DNA of 64,000 nt from Stenotrophomonas maltophilia (GTDB taxonomy: Bacteria > Pseudomonadota > Gammaproteobacteria > Xanthomonadales > Xanthomonadaceae), in NCBI GenBank assembly GCA_900113425.1, contig FOZF01000001.1, positions 42,884 through 106,883 of the forward strand. Reading direction: 5' to 3'. Positions within the stretch are counted from its first letter, which is position 1. Each line of letters starts with the position of its first letter. The notes under the pieces are model-generated. The model did not search any database, had not been told where the DNA came from, and worked only from the letters and a program-made list of their open reading frames with translations. A program made the translations under genes and the position numbers. This document shows, piece after piece, positions 36,634-46,176 of this stretch.

Positions 36634-38997
36634 GTGGCGAAGCAGGTCCCCGAACGCTCCAAGTCCGACGACAGCAAGGCGTCACGTCGCACGGCCGCGG
36701 CGGCAGCGACGACCGACAACCCCCGCCGCCAGCGCCTCTGGCGCGACCTGGGCCTGATCGCGATCGCGCCGGCCCTGCTGTACCTGGCGGCCAGTCTGTT
36801 CACCTACTCGGCGTCGGACCCCGGCTGGTCGCACACCGGCAGCGTCGTCGCGCCGGTCCACAACATGGGCGGTCGCGCCGGTGCCTGGATCGCCGACGTG
36901 CTGCTGCAGCTGTTCGGCTACATCGCGTTCCTGCTGCCGGTGGTGCTCGGCGCACTGGCCTGGATCGCCATGTTCGGCCTCAAGCGGGAAAGCAAGGGCG
37001 AGAACGACCTCGATCCGGCCCTGCGCCTGGTCGGTCTGGTCGGCTTCCTGATCGCCGGTACCGGCTTCCTGCATGTGCGCCTGTTCAATGGTGACGTGTC
37101 CAGCGCGGGCGGCATCCTTGGCAAGCTGGTGGGCAACTCGCTGACCGTCGGTTTCGGAGCGCTGGGCGCGAACCTGTTCGTGCTGGTGCTGCTGCTGGCC
37201 TCGATCACCCTGGCCACCGGCCTGTCGTGGTTCACGGTGATGGAGAAGATCGGCCGCGGCGTGATGTCGCTGGCGCCGCTGCTGGAGCGCAAGAAGGAAC
37301 AGGCGACCGAGTGGAAGCAGACCCGTGCACTGCGCGAGGAGCGCCAGGAAGTCCGCAAGGCGGACGCCGAGGTGCGCGCCAAGCGCGAGCCGGTGAAGAT
37401 CGAACCGCGCCCGGAACCGGTGATCGAGAAGAGCGACCGGGCCAAGCGTGACAACCAGATACCGATGTTCCGCGGCGTCAACGGCGATGGTTCGGACCTG
37501 CCGCCGCTGGCCCTGCTGGATGATCCCAAGCCGCAGCCCAAGGGCTACGACGAGGAGACGCTGGAGACCCTGTCGCGGCAGATCGAGTTCAAGCTGAAGG
37601 ATTTCCGCATCGATGCGCAGGTGGTCGGCGCCTATCCGGGCCCGGTCATCACCCGCTTCGAGATCGAGCCGGCGCCCGGCATCAAGGTCAGCCAGATCAG
37701 CTCGCTGGACAAGGACATCGCCCGCGGCCTGTCGGTCAAGTCGGTGCGCGTGGTCGATGTGATTCCCGGCAAGTCGGTGATCGGCCTGGAGATTCCCAAC
37801 GTCACCCGCGAGATGATCTTCCTGTCCGAGCTGCTGCGCTCGAAGGAGTACGACAAGGCCTCCAGCGTGCTCACCCTGGCGCTGGGCAAGGACATCGCCG
37901 GCCGCCCGACCGTGGCCGACCTGGCGCGCATGCCGCACCTGCTGGTGGCCGGTACCACCGGCTCGGGCAAGTCCGTGGCGGTCAATGCGATGGTGCTGAG
38001 CCTGCTGTACAAGGGCTCGCCGAAAGATCTGCGGATGCTGATGATCGACCCGAAGATGCTCGAACTGAGCGTCTATCAGGGCATCCCGCATCTGCTCGCG
38101 CCGGTGGTCACCGACATGAAGGAGGCCGCCAACGGCCTGCGCTGGTGCGTGGCAGAGATGGAGCGCCGCTACAAGCTGATGAGCGCGGTGGGCGTGCGCA
38201 ACCTGGCCGGCTTCAACAAGAAGGTGAAGGACGCCGAGGACGCCGGCCAGCCGCTGATGGACCCGTTGTTCAAGCCGAACCCGGAACTGGGCGAGGCGCC
38301 GCGCCCGCTGGAGACGCTGCCGTTCATCGTCATCTTCATCGACGAATTCGCCGACATGATGATGATCGTCGGCAAGAAGGTCGAAGAACTGATCGCACGT
38401 CTGGCACAGAAGGCGCGTGCAGCCGGCATCCATCTGATCCTGGCTACCCAGCGTCCGTCGGTGGATGTGATCACCGGCCTGATCAAGGCCAACATTCCCA
38501 CCCGCATCGCGTTCCAGGTGAGCTCGAAGATCGACTCGCGCACCATTCTCGACCAGTCCGGCGCGGAGACGCTGCTGGGCCACGGCGACATGCTGTACCT
38601 GCCGCCCGGCACCGCCATGCCCGAACGCGTGCACGGTGCGTTCGTCTCCGATGATGAAGTGCATCGCGTGGTCGAGCATCTCAAGGCGATGGGTCCGGCC
38701 GACTACATCGAGGGCGTGCTGGATGAAGTGCAGACCCTGGGGGACGGCGTGGTGGTGGGTGCCACCGGCCTGCCGGAAACCAGTGCGGGCGGCGACGAGT
38801 CCGATCCGCTGTATGACGAAGCACTGAGGGTGGTCACGGAGACCCGCCGCGCTTCGATTTCCGGCGTGCAGCGCCGGCTGAAGATCGGCTACAACCGTGC
38901 GGCGCGACTGATCGAGGCCATGGAAGCGGCCGGCGTTGTCAGTGCGCCCGAGCACAACGGCGACCGGACGGTGCTGGCACCGCCGCCGCCGAAGTAA
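36634..38997 (+). CDS. ftsK: DNA translocase FtsK
   Basis: Septal DNA pump that resolves chromosome dimers with XerCD. 787 residues from GTG 36634. Four N-terminal membrane helices (about residues 32-55, 85-110, 125-150, 170-195), a short charged linker (about 200-290; far shorter than in E. coli FtsK, 1329 aa), the RecA-like motor with Walker [11 protein letters not shown] (about 441) and Walker [14 protein letters not shown] (about 567), and a winged-helix gamma domain at the end ([20 protein letters not shown], about 735-754) that reads KOPS. Short-linker FtsK is normal in many bacteria. Confidence 0.97.
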   Translation: MAKQVPERSKSDDSKASRRTAAAAATTDNPRRQRLWRDLGLIAIAPALLYLAASLFTYSASDPGWSHTGSVVAPVHNMGGRAGAWIADVLLQLFGYIAFLLPVVLGALAWIAMFGLKRESKGENDLDPALRLVGLVGFLIAGTGFLHVRLFNGDVSSAGGILGKLVGNSLTVGFGALGANLFVLVLLLASITLATGLSWFTVMEKIGRGVMSLAPLLERKKEQATEWKQTRALREERQEVRKADAEVRAKREPVKIEPRPEPVIEKSDRAKRDNQIPMFRGVNGDGSDLPPLALLDDPKPQPKGYDEETLETLSRQIEFKLKDFRIDAQVVGAYPGPVITRFEIEPAPGIKVSQISSLDKDIARGLSVKSVRVVDVIPGKSVIGLEIPNVTREMIFLSELLRSKEYDKASSVLTLALGKDIAGRPTVADLARMPHLLVAGTTGSGKSVAVNAMVLSLLYKGSPKDLRMLMIDPKMLELSVYQGIPHLLAPVVTDMKEAANGLRWCVAEMERRYKLMSAVGVRNLAGFNKKVKDAEDAGQPLMDPLFKPNPELGEAPRPLETLPFIVIFIDEFADMMMIVGKKVEELIARLAQKARAAGIHLILATQRPSVDVITGLIKANIPTRIAFQVSSKIDSRTILDQSGAETLLGHGDMLYLPPGTAMPERVHGAFVSDDEVHRVVEHLKAMGPADYIEGVLDEVQTLGDGVVVGATGLPETSAGGDESDPLYDEALRVVTETRRASISGVQRRLKIGYNRAARLIEAMEAAGVVSAPEHNGDRTVLAPPPPK

Positions 38998-39035
38998 GGC
39001 CCGACGTACCCCCACGACGTCCAAGGATCCGACGA

Positions 39036-40979
39036 ATGCTTCATCCCGTACCAAGCGCGCTGGCGCTGGCGCTGGCAGGCCTGATGGCCGCCAGCCCGGC
39101 CCTGGCGGAGACCGCCACCCCCGCGCCCGCTACGGCGCCGCCTTCCACCAGCGGCGATACCGAAGCCAGCAATAATTTCAGCATCGTCCGCTACCGCGCC
39201 GACTACCAGGTGCGGCCGGACGCAGGCAACGTGCAGACCGAGACCTACGAGGTCCTGCTCAAGACCAAGGCCTCGGTCGAGCAGTTCAGCCAGGTGCGGC
39301 TGAGCTACAGCGAGAAGATGGAGACGCTGGAGGTGCTCGACGCCTACACCATCACCGCCGATGGCCAGCGCCGTGACGTGCCGGCAGATCGCATCTACAC
39401 CCAGGAGAGCTATTCCAGCGCCTCGGCAGCGATGTACGCCGACCGCAAGGTGCGGGTGATCGTGTTCCCGAACCTGGCGCCGGGCACGCGCCTGTATTAC
39501 CAGGTGCGCCGCACCCAGGCCACGCCGTACTTCCCGGGCTACTTCGGCCTGTGGGAGACCTTCAACGTATTCACCGAATACGAGAATGCCGAGGTGACGC
39601 TGAGCGCACCGGCCAATCTGCCGATGTTCGTCGACAGCCGCGGCGTGCAGGGCAGCGATCGCCCGGTGGTGAGGAACGGTCAGGCGCAGTGGCGATGGCG
39701 CTACCAGCGCCGCGAGGCGATGCAGGCGCAGAACTGGTCGGCCGCCGGCTGGGAGTTCGGCCCGAACATCATGGCCAGCACCTACCGTGACTGGGCGCAG
39801 ATGGGCCGGGCGTACCAGCTCAAGGCCGGTCCCGCCGCGCAGGTCACGGCGGAGATCCAGGCACTGGCCGACCAGATCACCGCAGGCATCGGCGACCGTC
39901 GCGCGCAGGCCGACGCGCTGTACCGCTGGGTCGCGCAGAACATCCGCTACGTGGCGGTGTACCTGGGCAATGGCGGGCTGGAGCCCAACAGCGCGCAGAG
40001 CATCCTCGACAACCATTACGGTGACTGCAAGGACCATGTGACCCTCCTGGAAGCCCTGCTGGCTGCCAAGGGCATCGCCAGTTCGCCGGTGCTGATTGGC
40101 GCCGGCGGTGGGCCGACGCTGCCGAAGATCCCGGTGCTGGGGCGGTTCAACCACGCCATCACCTACATTCCCGAGTTCGATCTGTACCTGGATTCGACCA
40201 CCGCCTGGGCGCGCTTCGGCCAGCTGCCCGAGGGCGACCTGGGTGCGCCGGTGATGCGCACTGCCGACGCAAGCCTGGCACGCACGCCGGCCAACGGCCC
40301 GCAGCGCAACGCAACCTCGATGGAGGTGCGCTTCACGTTCGATGCCAACGGCAATCTGCGCGGCGAGACGATTCCGCAGCTGGGCGAGAATGCCGAGATC
40401 GGCATGCGCGCGCAGTTCGCCCAGCTCAATGCGCAGAATCGGGCGCGTGCCGAGGAGTCGATCATGGCGGCGTCCGGCTTTGATGGCCGCGGCCAGCTGC
40501 AGCTGCAGGGCGTCCCGGTCGATCTGACCCGGCCGTTCGGCTACCGCATGGCCTTCCAGGCGGAAGACTACGTGGACTTCAGCGTGGCCGGGGGCATGGC
40601 GGTGCCGGATCCGCCAGGCGGCGAGTCGGTGCGCGGGCTGTACGCTACCGCGTCTGCACCGGCCAACGAGACGCCGTTCTACTGCAACGCGAGCCTGCGT
40701 GAAGAAACCTACCGCCTGCAGTTCCCGGCCAATGCGCCGATCATCGCCATTCCGGCCAGCCAGCGTTTCGCCAATGCCGCGGGTGAGTACCGGGTGGACT
40801 GGAGCCGGCAGGGCCAGGAGGTGATCGTCCACCACCGCCTGCAGCAGAATGCGGTGCGTGGACCGCAGGCACTGTGCCAGCCACAGGACTACACCGCGTT
40901 CCGCGCGCTGTATCGCGAAGTGCGCCGCGGCTTCCGCGGACAGGTTCTGTACGGAAGGCTGCCTGCGCCGGCCAACTGA
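39036..40979 (+). CDS. Secreted DUF3857/transglutaminase-like protein
   Basis: 647 residues with a signal peptide (ALALALAGLMAASPALA, cleavage near 24). The N-terminal half is DUF3857-like (about 50-230); a transglutaminase-like core follows with YRWVAQNIRYVAVYLGNGGL (about 292-311) and NHYGDCKDHVTLLEALL (about 326-342), where the Cys is the expected nucleophile and His/Asp follow in NHAITYIPEFDLYLDST. Periplasmic; substrate unknown. A Shine-Dalgarno AAGGATC precedes the ATG. It lies between ftsK and lolA, possibly read from the ftsK promoter. Confidence 0.85.
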   Translation: MLHPVPSALALALAGLMAASPALAETATPAPATAPPSTSGDTEASNNFSIVRYRADYQVRPDAGNVQTETYEVLLKTKASVEQFSQVRLSYSEKMETLEVLDAYTITADGQRRDVPADRIYTQESYSSASAAMYADRKVRVIVFPNLAPGTRLYYQVRRTQATPYFPGYFGLWETFNVFTEYENAEVTLSAPANLPMFVDSRGVQGSDRPVVRNGQAQWRWRYQRREAMQAQNWSAAGWEFGPNIMASTYRDWAQMGRAYQLKAGPAAQVTAEIQALADQITAGIGDRRAQADALYRWVAQNIRYVAVYLGNGGLEPNSAQSILDNHYGDCKDHVTLLEALLAAKGIASSPVLIGAGGGPTLPKIPVLGRFNHAITYIPEFDLYLDSTTAWARFGQLPEGDLGAPVMRTADASLARTPANGPQRNATSMEVRFTFDANGNLRGETIPQLGENAEIGMRAQFAQLNAQNRARAEESIMAASGFDGRGQLQLQGVPVDLTRPFGYRMAFQAEDYVDFSVAGGMAVPDPPGGESVRGLYATASAPANETPFYCNASLREETYRLQFPANAPIIAIPASQRFANAAGEYRVDWSRQGQEVIVHHRLQQNAVRGPQALCQPQDYTAFRALYREVRRGFRGQVLYGRLPAPAN

Positions 40980-41091
40980 ATCGCCGAGGGACGTGCGGGG
41001 CGGCATAATGTCGCCCTGATCGCCCATTCATCTTTGCCCGGGCACACTGGCATCCACCTTTCCTTGCGCACGCGCCCACAGGATTCCCCGC

Positions 41092-41730
41092 ATGAACGTC
41101 CGCCTCCGCCGTATTCTTGCCGCCAGCACTCTCGCCATGGCCTGCGCCGCCGCAGGCAGCGCGTGGGCGGGTGCCCGCGATGACCTGAAGACCTTCACCA
41201 GCGGCCTGAAGGGCCTGGATGGCCAGTTCAGCCAGCAGGTGTTCGACAGCCGTGGCAAGGTCAAGGAGTCGACCAGCGGCCGCGTGGCACTGTCGGCCCC
41301 GCGCCTGTTCCGCTGGGAGTACGTGCGGCCGCACGAACAGCTGATCGTGGCCGATGGCAAGAAGGTCTGGATGTACGAGCCGGACCTGGAGCAGGCCACC
41401 GTGCGCGAGCAGGGCAAGGAAGAGCAGAACAGCCCCCTGACCGCGCTGATCAACCCGGCACTGCTGGAGCAGCAGTACGACCTCAGCGAGGAGGCGGCAC
41501 AACGGGATGGCCTGCAGTGGCTGTCGCTGTCGCCGAAACGCGACACGGAGGCCAGCTTCCAGTACGCCGCGCTGGGCTTCAATGCCCAGGGCCTGGCCAG
41601 GATGGAGATCACTGATGCCGTCGGCCAGCGCACCGTGATCAATTTCAGCGGCTGGAAGCGCAACCCGACGTTCGCGGCCTCGACCTTCCGCTTCAGCCCG
41701 CCGGCCGGCACCGACGTCATCGGCAACTGA
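41092..41730 (+). CDS. lolA: Outer-membrane lipoprotein carrier protein LolA
   Basis: Periplasmic carrier that takes lipoproteins from LolCDE to LolB. 212 residues with a signal peptide ending near AWA (about 24). Family features: LDGQFSQQVFDSRGKVKEST near 43-62, LFRWEYVRPHEQLIVADGKK near 73-92, and VWMYEPDLEQA. The order ftsK-lolA-rarA is conserved in many gamma-proteobacteria. Confidence 0.96.
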   Translation: MNVRLRRILAASTLAMACAAAGSAWAGARDDLKTFTSGLKGLDGQFSQQVFDSRGKVKESTSGRVALSAPRLFRWEYVRPHEQLIVADGKKVWMYEPDLEQATVREQGKEEQNSPLTALINPALLEQQYDLSEEAAQRDGLQWLSLSPKRDTEASFQYAALGFNAQGLARMEITDAVGQRTVINFSGWKRNPTFAASTFRFSPPAGTDVIGN

Positions 41731-41737
41731 TGGGTGA

Positions 41738-41760
41738 CGCCGGGCTTGGCCCGGCGCTAC
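41738..41760 (-). repeat. SMAG (GTAG) palindrome
   Basis: Minus-strand GTAGCGCCGGGCC-AAG-CCCGGCG, 7 bp after the lolA stop and just upstream of a TACAAT box (41776-41781) that may serve rarA. Confidence 0.85.
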
Positions 41761-41787
41761 CGACGGGGGGCGCGGTACAATGGGCGG

Positions 41788-43149
41788 GTGCCAAGACAAC
41801 GCTCCACTTCCTTCCCCGGCCCCGATCTGCTGAGTGTTGATCGGGATCATCTGCGCCCGCTCGCCGAGCGCATGCGTCCGCAGACCCTCGATGAAATGGT
41901 CGGGCAGAAGCGCCTGCTCGCTCCGGACAGCGCACTGCGGCGGGCGGTCGAGTCCGGTCGCGTGCATTCGATGATCCTGTGGGGCCCGCCAGGCTGCGGC
42001 AAGACCACATTGTCGCTGCTGCTGGCCGAGTATTCCGATGCCGAGTTCCGCGCCATCTCCGCGGTGCTGTCCGGCCTGCCGGAGGTGCGTCAGGTTCTGG
42101 CCGAAGCGGCGCAGCGTTTCGCCGAAGGCCGGCGTACCGTGCTGTTCGTCGATGAGGTGCATCGCTTCAACAAGGCGCAGCAGGATGCGTTCCTGCCGCA
42201 TATCGAGCGCGGCACCATCCTGTTCGTGGGTGCCACGACCGAAAACCCGTCCTTCGAGTTGAACTCGGCGTTGCTGTCACGCTGCCGCGTGCACGTGCTG
42301 GAGGCGGTCTCGCCCACCGACATCGTCGAGGCACTGCAGCGGGCGCTGGGGGATCGCGAGCGCGGCCTGGGCCAGGAGTCCATCGAGGTTGCGCCCGAGT
42401 TGCTGCTGGAGATCGCCACCGCTGCCGATGGGGATGTGCGCCGCGCGTTGACCCTGCTGGAAATCGCCGCCGAACTGGCAGGGGCCGAGGGCGGGCACAT
42501 CACCCCGCAGACGCTCACCCAGGTGCTGGCCGACCGTACCCGTCGTTTCGACAAGGGCGGCGAGCAGTTCTACGACCAGATCTCGGCCTTGCACAAGTCG
42601 GTGCGCAGTTCCAATCCCGATGCGGCGCTGTACTGGCTGACCCGCATGCTCGATGGCGGCTGCGATCCGTCCTACCTGGCACGCCGGCTGACCCGCATGG
42701 CGATCGAGGACATCGGCCTGGCCGATCCGCGCGCGCAGAGCATGGCGCTGGAAGCGTGGGATATCTACGAACGGCTGGGCAGCCCCGAAGGCGAGCTCGC
42801 GTTCGCCCAGCTGGTGCTGTACCTGGCCAGCACCGCCAAGTCGAATGCGGGCTACGCGGCGTTCAACCAGGCCAAGGCTGACGTGCGCCAGAGCGGTACC
42901 GAAGACGTGCCGCTGCACCTGCGCAACGCGCCGACCAAGCTGATGAAGGAACTGGGCTACGGTGCCGAGTACCAGTACGACCACGATGCGGAAGGCGGCA
43001 TCGCCCTGGATCAGACCGGCTTCCCCGATGCGATGGGCGAGCGCGTGTATTACAACCCGGTACCGCGCGGACTGGAGATCAAGCTGAAGGAAAAGCTCGA
43101 CCGGCTGCGCGCCGAGCGCGAGGCGGCGCGGGCGGCGAAGCGGCGTTGA
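41788..43149 (+). CDS. rarA: Replication-associated recombination protein RarA (MgsA)
   Basis: AAA+ clamp-loader-like ATPase acting at stalled forks. 453 residues from GTG 41788 (MPRQRSTSFPGPDLL). Walker A GPPGCGKTT (about 68), Walker B VLFVDEVHRFNK (about 127), sensor-1 VGATTENPSF, and the C-terminal tetramerisation region typical of RarA/WRNIP1 (SNPDAALYWLTRML, PLHLRNAPT). A TACAAT -10 box ends 6 bases before the GTG and no Shine-Dalgarno site is seen, so the message may be leaderless. Confidence 0.94.
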   Translation: MPRQRSTSFPGPDLLSVDRDHLRPLAERMRPQTLDEMVGQKRLLAPDSALRRAVESGRVHSMILWGPPGCGKTTLSLLLAEYSDAEFRAISAVLSGLPEVRQVLAEAAQRFAEGRRTVLFVDEVHRFNKAQQDAFLPHIERGTILFVGATTENPSFELNSALLSRCRVHVLEAVSPTDIVEALQRALGDRERGLGQESIEVAPELLLEIATAADGDVRRALTLLEIAAELAGAEGGHITPQTLTQVLADRTRRFDKGGEQFYDQISALHKSVRSSNPDAALYWLTRMLDGGCDPSYLARRLTRMAIEDIGLADPRAQSMALEAWDIYERLGSPEGELAFAQLVLYLASTAKSNAGYAAFNQAKADVRQSGTEDVPLHLRNAPTKLMKELGYGAEYQYDHDAEGGIALDQTGFPDAMGERVYYNPVPRGLEIKLKEKLDRLRAEREAARAAKRR

Positions 43150-43177
43150 TCGCGCACTGAGCGCCATCCTGATCGGC

Positions 43178-43384
43178 GTGATGGCGCTGCTGGGCCTGAT
43201 GTGGCTGGCGACGATCGTGCCGCTGATCGCCGTCACCGTGCGCCGCCTGCATGACTGCAACCAGTCCGGCTGGCTCTATCTCCTGGCGTTGGTGCCGATG
43301 GGCGGGCTGGTCATCCTGGTGTTCGCTCTGCTGCCGGGCACGCCGCAGGAAAACCCGTACGGCCCGGTGCCTGCGGGCCCTTGA
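43178..43384 (+). pseudogene. DUF805 remnant (C-terminal half)
   Basis: Codes for 68 residues from GTG 43178 (MMALLGLMWLATIVPLIAVT). The end, RRLHDCNQSGWLYLLALVPM followed by GGLVILVFALLPGTPQENPYGP, is the characteristic second half of DUF805 inner-membrane proteins (normally about 110-150 residues, four helices). The N-terminal helices are missing; the frame stays open upstream but runs into rarA. It is either a truncated gene or a short two-helix protein still expressed behind rarA. Confidence 0.55.
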
Positions 43385-43505
43385 CGCAGCACCCGCCGGG
43401 CGGCGCCCGGTCTTGGGGATCGGCCCTCCCGCCTTGGCGGGAACGAGATGATGCGTCCCATGACGCCGCGATATCGCGCGCGTGATACACAGTGTGACGT
43501 TTGAT

Positions 43506-43524
43506 CGTTGTGATAATCATTCGC
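43506..43524 (+). promoter_or_regulatory. Fur-box-like operator
   Basis: Contains TGATAATCATT (43511-43521), eleven consecutive bases of the Fur consensus GATAATGATAATCATTATC; the flanks match poorly. It lies about 65 bp upstream of the esterase start, where a repressor of the whole iron/heme locus would bind. Confidence 0.7.
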
Positions 43525-43585
43525 GTTTAAGGTAGACTGCGGTCCCTTGTGAAACAGCGGCCCAGGCCGCTGACGTCGCCCGCCG

Positions 43586-44614
43586 ATGAAGCATTTCGTC
43601 CTGCCTCCGCACCGTGGTCCGCTGGCCCGCGGCCTGGCCGTCCTGATGATGGGTCTGCTCCTGGCTACTCCGTATGCGTACGCGCAGCAGCGCAATCCGC
43701 TGCAGAAGATCGGCCACACCGTGCTGGATGAGCCGGTCGCCAGCTATCGCTTCGAGCATTTCGTGATCGAAAGTGTCGACACGCAGCGCCGCTGGCGGGT
43801 GAATCTGGCGATTCCGGTCCGCGCCTCCAGTGCACCTTCGCCCGTGTTGTACGCGCTCGATGGCAATGCGGTGGCGATGGTGCTCGACCAGCCACTGCTG
43901 GCTGAACTTGCAGCACTGAAGGCGCCTCCGGTGCTGGTGCTGATCGGCTATGACAACGATCTGCGCATCGACTCGAAGGCGCGGACCCGTGACTACACGG
44001 CCTGGATCGACCGCGCCGACGACGAGAGCGGCGCAACCCAGGCGGTCGGCGGGGGCGCTGCGGCGTTCCTTGATGTGATCGAACGCCGCATCAAGCCTGA
44101 GGTGGAGCGTCGCGTGCGCATCGACACCGGGCAGCAGGCGCTATGGGGGCACTCGCTGGGTGGCCTGTTCGTGCTCAACGCGCTGTACACCCGGCCGGCC
44201 GCGTTCCAGGCCTATCTCGCCGCCAGTCCGTCACTGTGGTGGGCGCAGGGCGCGGCGCTGGGCGATCCCGAACAGCAGTTCGTGCAGAACGTGCACGGGC
44301 AGCCGGCCAGGGTCTGGCTGATGCTGGGTGGCGCCGAGCGCGTCGGTGACCGCGGCAAGCGTGACATGAACAACCCGCGGGTGGTCGCGCACCTGCGCCG
44401 CATCGGCGGCGCCACGCCTGACGCGGCGATGCAGCTGTCCGAGCGGCTGCGCCAGGTGCCGGGGCTGAGCGTGCAGTACCGTGAGTTTCCCGGCCTGGGC
44501 CATGGCCCGATGCTGCCGGCGTCCTTCCACGCGGCGCTGCATGAGCTGTACGGAGTGACCGATCGCAGTGCAGGCGATGGCGCCAGTGCAACGGATGGGC
44601 CGTCCAGCGAATGA
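43586..44614 (+). CDS. Secreted IroE/Fes-like esterase (siderophore hydrolase)
   Basis: 342 residues with a signal peptide (VLMMGLLLATPYAYA, cleavage near 33). Alpha/beta-hydrolase of the putative-esterase (PF00756) class: VLYALDGNAVAM near 87, nucleophile Ser190 in GHSLGG, ASPSLWW near 210, and the C-terminal His in GLGHGPM near 306. Members include Fes, IroE and BesA, which open trilactone siderophores, and its Fur-like box and hmu neighbours fit. A small hairpin (AGCGGC/GCCGCT, 43556-43571) lies in the leader. An unrelated esterase role cannot be excluded. Confidence 0.8.
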   Translation: MKHFVLPPHRGPLARGLAVLMMGLLLATPYAYAQQRNPLQKIGHTVLDEPVASYRFEHFVIESVDTQRRWRVNLAIPVRASSAPSPVLYALDGNAVAMVLDQPLLAELAALKAPPVLVLIGYDNDLRIDSKARTRDYTAWIDRADDESGATQAVGGGAAAFLDVIERRIKPEVERRVRIDTGQQALWGHSLGGLFVLNALYTRPAAFQAYLAASPSLWWAQGAALGDPEQQFVQNVHGQPARVWLMLGGAERVGDRGKRDMNNPRVVAHLRRIGGATPDAAMQLSERLRQVPGLSVQYREFPGLGHGPMLPASFHAALHELYGVTDRSAGDGASATDGPSSE

Positions 44615-44718
44615 ATCCCTTCGCACGGCGTGCCGTGCGACCCCGCTACCCAGGCGAGGCTGCCCGCGTGCAGCGGCCCAGGCAACCGATGAATCCCGCG
44701 CCACGTGGCGCGGCCTAC
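44611..44718 (-). repeat. Two GTAG-headed palindromes of a second subtype
   Basis: Units at 44611-44649 and 44689-44718. On the minus strand each opens GTAG, forms a hairpin (TCGCACGGC/GCCGTGCGA in one, CCGCGCC/GGCGCGG in the other) and ends GGGATTCAT. Stems differ in sequence but head and tail are the same, so these are relatives of one repeat family, distinct from the CCGGGC-stem type. Confidence 0.65.
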
Positions 44719-44736
44719 GTGTGCAAGGAGCCTGTC

Positions 44737-46125
44737 ATGTCGTTCCGTTCCTCCCTTCGTCCCTCGCTTCGCCTCACCACCCTGGCTGCCGGCCTGCTGC
44801 TGGCCGTCGCGGCCACCGCGCAGCCGGTGTTCGATCAACCGGCCAACGCCACGTTCAAGGGCCAGGTGGTTTCGCGCGGCGACAATGTGGTGCCAGGCAG
44901 CACTGCCGATGTGGTCGGTCGCGGCTTCGTGCCGGGCCAGAAGGTCAGCCTGCTGCGCGGCGACAGCGTGTTGAACGCCCAGCCGGTGGTGGTTGATGCC
45001 GATGGCAACTTCAAGACCCAACTGGCCATTCCTGCCGATGCCGTGCCGGGTACCCATCCGGTCGTGGTGCGGGCGAGCCAGCCGGCCGCCGCGACGGTGC
45101 TGAAGCTGCGGGTCTCGCCGCAGCTGCCGCTGTCGGGCCAGGCGCAGTTCACCACCCAGTCCAACAAGCTGGTGCCGGGCCTGTATCAGTCCGCCTACAG
45201 CGCCGCCAGCAATGCGCTGTTCGTGACCTCTGCGGTCGGCCGCCCGCCGGTGACCCAGTCGCAGCTGCTGAAGATCGACCCGGCGTCGCTGAAGGTCAGC
45301 AAGGCGATCACTCCGGCGCAGGTGCCGGGCAGTAGCAACGGCGCGGTCTATGCGGTGTACGGCGTGGGCGTGGATGATGCCAACGGCAACGTGTGGGTGA
45401 CCAATACCCGTCAGAACAGCGTGGCGGTCTATCGCCAGAAGGATCTGTCGCTGGTGCACCAGTTCCCGGTCGATGCGGTGCCGCATGCGCGCGACGTGGT
45501 GATCGATGGTACCCGCGGCAAGGTGTTTGCCTCGGCCACCGGTGAGGACCACCTGTCGGTATTCGATGCGAAGACGTTCAAGGAGCTGCCTGCCATCACC
45601 CTTGAATCGGGCGTGGATGACGGCAAGTTCACGCCGATGAGCCTGGTGCTGGACGAGAAGGGCGGCAAGCTGTTCACCGTCAGCATCGGCACGCCGGAGG
45701 CGGCGGTGATCGATGTGGCCAGTGGTGAGGTCGAGAAGGTGATCGATCTGGGCAACTCGATCAGCGCGTCGGGCGTAGCGTTCGACGCGGCACGCAACCG
45801 GCTGTACGTGGCATCGCAGGGCACCGACAACCTGCTGATCGTCGACGTTGCGGCCGGCAAGGTGCTGCACGATGTGCCGGTGGGCGCGGGTGCGCTGAAC
45901 GTCGCCTTCGATGATGCATCCGGCCTGGCCTATGTCAGCAACCGTGGCGCCGGCACCGTGACCGTGGTCGACCGCGAGGGCAAGGTGGTCGCCAACCTCG
46001 ACGGCGGCACGCTGCCGAACCACGTCCGTACCGATGGCAAGGGCAACGTGTTCGCGGTGAACAAGTCGCGTGGCGCTGAAGACCCGAAGGGTGACCGCAT
46101 CACCCGCATCACCCCGAAGCAGTAA
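44737..46125 (+). CDS. Secreted YncE-like beta-propeller protein
   Basis: 462 residues from ATG 44737 with AAGGAG 6 bases upstream and a signal peptide (LTTLAAGLLLAVAATAQP, cleavage near 29). An N-terminal Ig-like part (about 35-125: GDNVVPGSTADVVGRGFVPG) is followed by a seven-blade-type propeller with repeated VYRQKDLS, VVIDGTRGKVFASATGEDHL, VAFDAARNRLYVASQG and VAFDDASGLAYVSNRG units. E. coli YncE is iron-repressed, which agrees with the Fur-box-like site and hmu genes here. Precise role unknown. Confidence 0.85.
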   Translation: MSFRSSLRPSLRLTTLAAGLLLAVAATAQPVFDQPANATFKGQVVSRGDNVVPGSTADVVGRGFVPGQKVSLLRGDSVLNAQPVVVDADGNFKTQLAIPADAVPGTHPVVVRASQPAAATVLKLRVSPQLPLSGQAQFTTQSNKLVPGLYQSAYSAASNALFVTSAVGRPPVTQSQLLKIDPASLKVSKAITPAQVPGSSNGAVYAVYGVGVDDANGNVWVTNTRQNSVAVYRQKDLSLVHQFPVDAVPHARDVVIDGTRGKVFASATGEDHLSVFDAKTFKELPAITLESGVDDGKFTPMSLVLDEKGGKLFTVSIGTPEAAVIDVASGEVEKVIDLGNSISASGVAFDAARNRLYVASQGTDNLLIVDVAAGKVLHDVPVGAGALNVAFDDASGLAYVSNRGAGTVTVVDREGKVVANLDGGTLPNHVRTDGKGNVFAVNKSRGAEDPKGDRITRITPKQ

Positions 46126-46176
46126 GTCACACGGCAGGGCGGCGTGCGCGTCGCCCTGCCAGCAAGGAGAACGTCC

